Of a DNA stretch of 64,000 nucleotides, positions 62,607 to 64,000 are shown piece after piece. Source of the stretch: Micromonospora lupini (GTDB lineage: Bacteria; Actinomycetota; Actinomycetes; Mycobacteriales; Micromonosporaceae); contig NZ_JAPENL010000001.1 in NCBI RefSeq assembly GCF_026342015.1, positions 1,984,001 to 2,048,000 on the forward strand, given 5' to 3'. Within the stretch, counting starts at the first letter, position 1; each line of letters begins with the position of its first letter. The notes below the pieces were generated by a model, which made no database searches, had not been told where the DNA came from, and saw only the letters and a program-made list of their open reading frames with translations. The position numbers and the translations under genes were made by a program.

Positions 62607-64000
62607 AGGCGTCCTGGGTGGTGCTGATCGTCCAGGTGGGGGTGCCGCTCTGCTGGATCGCTTTGGCGCCGTCGGCGGTGGAGTTACCGGCGATGGCGAG
62701 GGGCTTGCCGCTGTTGCGGTTGACGATGCGGTAGGTGCCTGCTGCGGGTCCGGTTGCGCCGCTTCCACTGAGGTTGAGGTATTCGACGGAGTCGGTGAAG
62801 ACGGTGCTGCCGGACTTGGCGGTCGACAGTTGCAGGTAGACGCGGCTTCCGGTGGCGGGCGCGGTGAAGGACACCGGTTGGGTGACCCGCGTGCCGAGCG
62901 GGACGGTCAGGGTGCTGTTGCCGGACGCGACGACCGCGCCGGTCGGGCTGTCCAGGCGGGCGGTCCAGGTGAAGCCCACCGAGGTGTTGGTGAAGTCGTC
63001 GTTGAACACGGTGACGTTCCGGGTCACCGTGGTGTTGCGGGCGTAGCTGGGCACCGCCGACGGCAGCGGGAAGCTGCCGTTCGAGTCCGAATTACCGGAG
63101 GCGGACCAGTACGGGAGGTCGACCGCGGCCACCGGGTTGAACGCCGCCTGCACCCGCTGGATCTGCGCGTTGCTCCACGGGTCGCTCAGATTGTCCACGC
63201 CGTAGATCGGATGACCACCCTCCTCCGGGGTGAAGTCGGTGGACCGCACGCCCGGCACCACGCTGGCCCAGGCGGACAACAACGTGTACGGACGCAGATC
63301 GGTGGCACCCTTGCCGCGCTTGGCCAGGGTTGCCGTGGCGAACCACTCGAAGCCCTGCTTGTTGTTGCATGCCGGCCAGATGAACTCGCCCTCGCCGTCG
63401 GGCCGCCCATTCACGGTGATCAGGCCCTCCCCGTACCTGCCGAAGCCGTCGACGTAGTGCGGGATCACCGCGAAGTTGGCGTACGTCATCCCGGGATACA
63501 GGCTGACATTCCCGCCGACGCCCACCTCGACAATGACCGGCCGGGTGCCGTCGGCGCCGTTCATCGCCGCGTACAGGTCCTTCTCGAACTGCTCGGAATC
63601 CTGGCCGCTCTGGTTCGGCTCGTTGTTCTGACTCCAGCGAATGATCGCGGGGTGGTTGCGGTCGCGCAGGACCAGCGCTCGGGCGTGGTTGACCATGTTG
63701 TCGTGCCCGACGGAGTTCTGCCACTCCTGCGAGGATTGGGAGCCGCGAATCGCGACCTCGTCGATGATCATCAGGCCCATCTCGTCGGCGACATCCAACA
63801 TGTACGGGCTTCCGGGCTCCTGGTGGATGCGCACCACGTTGTAGTTCAGCCGCTGGTAGTTGTCCACCGCCTGTGGCCAGCCGCCGTTGCCTGACGACGG
63901 GGGCAGGAAGCCGGGCAGGGTGTGGTACGCGTCGCCCTTGCCGCCGTTGTTGATCCGGTCGTAGTCGCCACCCTGGAGGTTGTCGCCGCGGAAGTTCACG
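62335..64000 (-). CDS. GH2-type glycoside hydrolase with ricin lectin domain (5' end outside window)
   Basis: The last ~555 codons; the gene enters from the right edge. Residues match the TIM-barrel half of glycoside hydrolase family 2: FRGDNLQGGDY, YNVVRIHQEPGSPYMLDVADE (in part), and WSQNNEPNQSG with the acid/base Glu after Asn. EGEFIWPACNNKQGFEW is near where the nucleophile strand ends. A beta-sandwich and then a ricin-B domain with NQSW and NQQW follow. Beta-galactosidase, glucuronidase or mannosidase activities are all possible. Presumed secreted, but the signal peptide is off the window. Confidence 0.83.
   Translation of the reverse strand, partial: VNFRGDNLQGGDYDRINNGGKGDAYHTLPGFLPPSSGNGGWPQAVDNYQRLNYNVVRIHQEPGSPYMLDVADEMGLMIIDEVAIRGSQSSQEWQNSVGHDNMVNHARALVLRDRNHPAIIRWSQNNEPNQSGQDSEQFEKDLYAAMNGADGTRPVIVEVGVGGNVSLYPGMTYANFAVIPHYVDGFGRYGEGLITVNGRPDGEGEFIWPACNNKQGFEWFATATLAKRGKGATDLRPYTLLSAWASVVPGVRSTDFTPEEGGHPIYGVDNLSDPWSNAQIQRVQAAFNPVAAVDLPYWSASGNSDSNGSFPLPSAVPSYARNTTVTRNVTVFNDDFTNTSVGFTWTARLDSPTGAVVASGNSTLTVPLGTRVTQPVSFTAPATGSRVYLQLSTAKSGSTVFTDSVEYLNLSGSGATGPAAGTYRIVNRNSGKPLAIAGNSTADGAKAIQQSGTPTWTISTTQDAYTLRYTASGKMLDVNAGSTTQGLQLQQWSANGGTNQSWYLRPTGDGYYTIVARGSGLAADVYAASTNDGAQVVQWTANGGTNQQWQFVAS

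Noticed and set aside
1..64000. tRNA, rRNA or riboswitch genes
   Set aside because: No cloverleaf-like or rRNA-like segments or known riboswitch consensus were noticed by eye; a covariance search could still find a small RNA.

Overview
The window is uniformly GC-rich with strong third-position G/C, frequent GTG starts (one TTG), many 4-base gene overlaps and a mycothiol-dependent enzyme family. It therefore comes from a high-GC actinobacterium. The large secreted glycoside hydrolases with C-terminal ricin-type lectin domains and the Pls/PosA-type peptide synthetase fit a soil actinomycete, perhaps a Micromonosporaceae member. That family placement is inference; no rRNA or tRNA is present to test it.

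Layout. (1) 1-3.3 kb: the 3' end of a ricin-lectin gene and a secreted GH95-type fucosidase. (2) 3.3-15 kb: an IS5-type relic, two TetR/alpha-beta-hydrolase modules, an LtrA-like membrane protein, a DUF998-type membrane protein, a GT39 transferase, a NarL-type two-component pair, a quinone-oxidoreductase-like MDR protein and a small secreted orphan. (3) 15-22 kb: a four-gene coupled redox/hydrolase operon divergent from a MarR regulator, a MarR-MFS efflux operon under a perfect 24-bp palindrome, and a divergent Lrp/PhzF pair. (4) 22-26 kb: DoxX, YdeI-like and glyoxalase-fold proteins around an ECF41-type sigma factor. A decayed 5' copy of that sigma gene lies at 15.0-15.2 kb. (5) 26.6-32 kb: an epsilon-polylysine-synthetase-like NRPS coupled to an M1 metallopeptidase. 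(6) 32-40.5 kb: a second LtrA, a large membrane-serine hydrolase fusion, a DUF998 protein, a hydrolase and a LuxR-HTH STAND ATPase. (7) 41.0-55.0 kb: five co-directional genes forming a 14-kb module of giant proteins with almost no known domains. They are a protein with a caspase-like His/Cys arrangement, a DUF6603 protein, an 842-aa protein, a 1779-aa coiled-coil protein and a 559-aa protein. The last four are translationally coupled. This is the best candidate here for an undescribed system; it follows a tyrosine-recombinase relic. (8) 55-62 kb: small regulator-linked operons (EthD; FAD disulfide oxidoreductase plus membrane protein with TetR; epimerase plus MarR; DUF899 plus membrane protein with an ECF sigma factor). 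(9) 62.3-64 kb: the 3' part of a GH2-ricin gene on the minus strand.

The two window ends carry a nearly identical 287-bp inverted repeat, the 3' ends of the two lectin genes, so about 62 kb lies between inverted homologous arms. Several gene relics (IS5 transposase, ECF41 sigma factor, leuB-like, integrase) mark this as a turnover-prone accessory region. The regulator-linked operons often show their operators as clean palindromes next to or over start codons.
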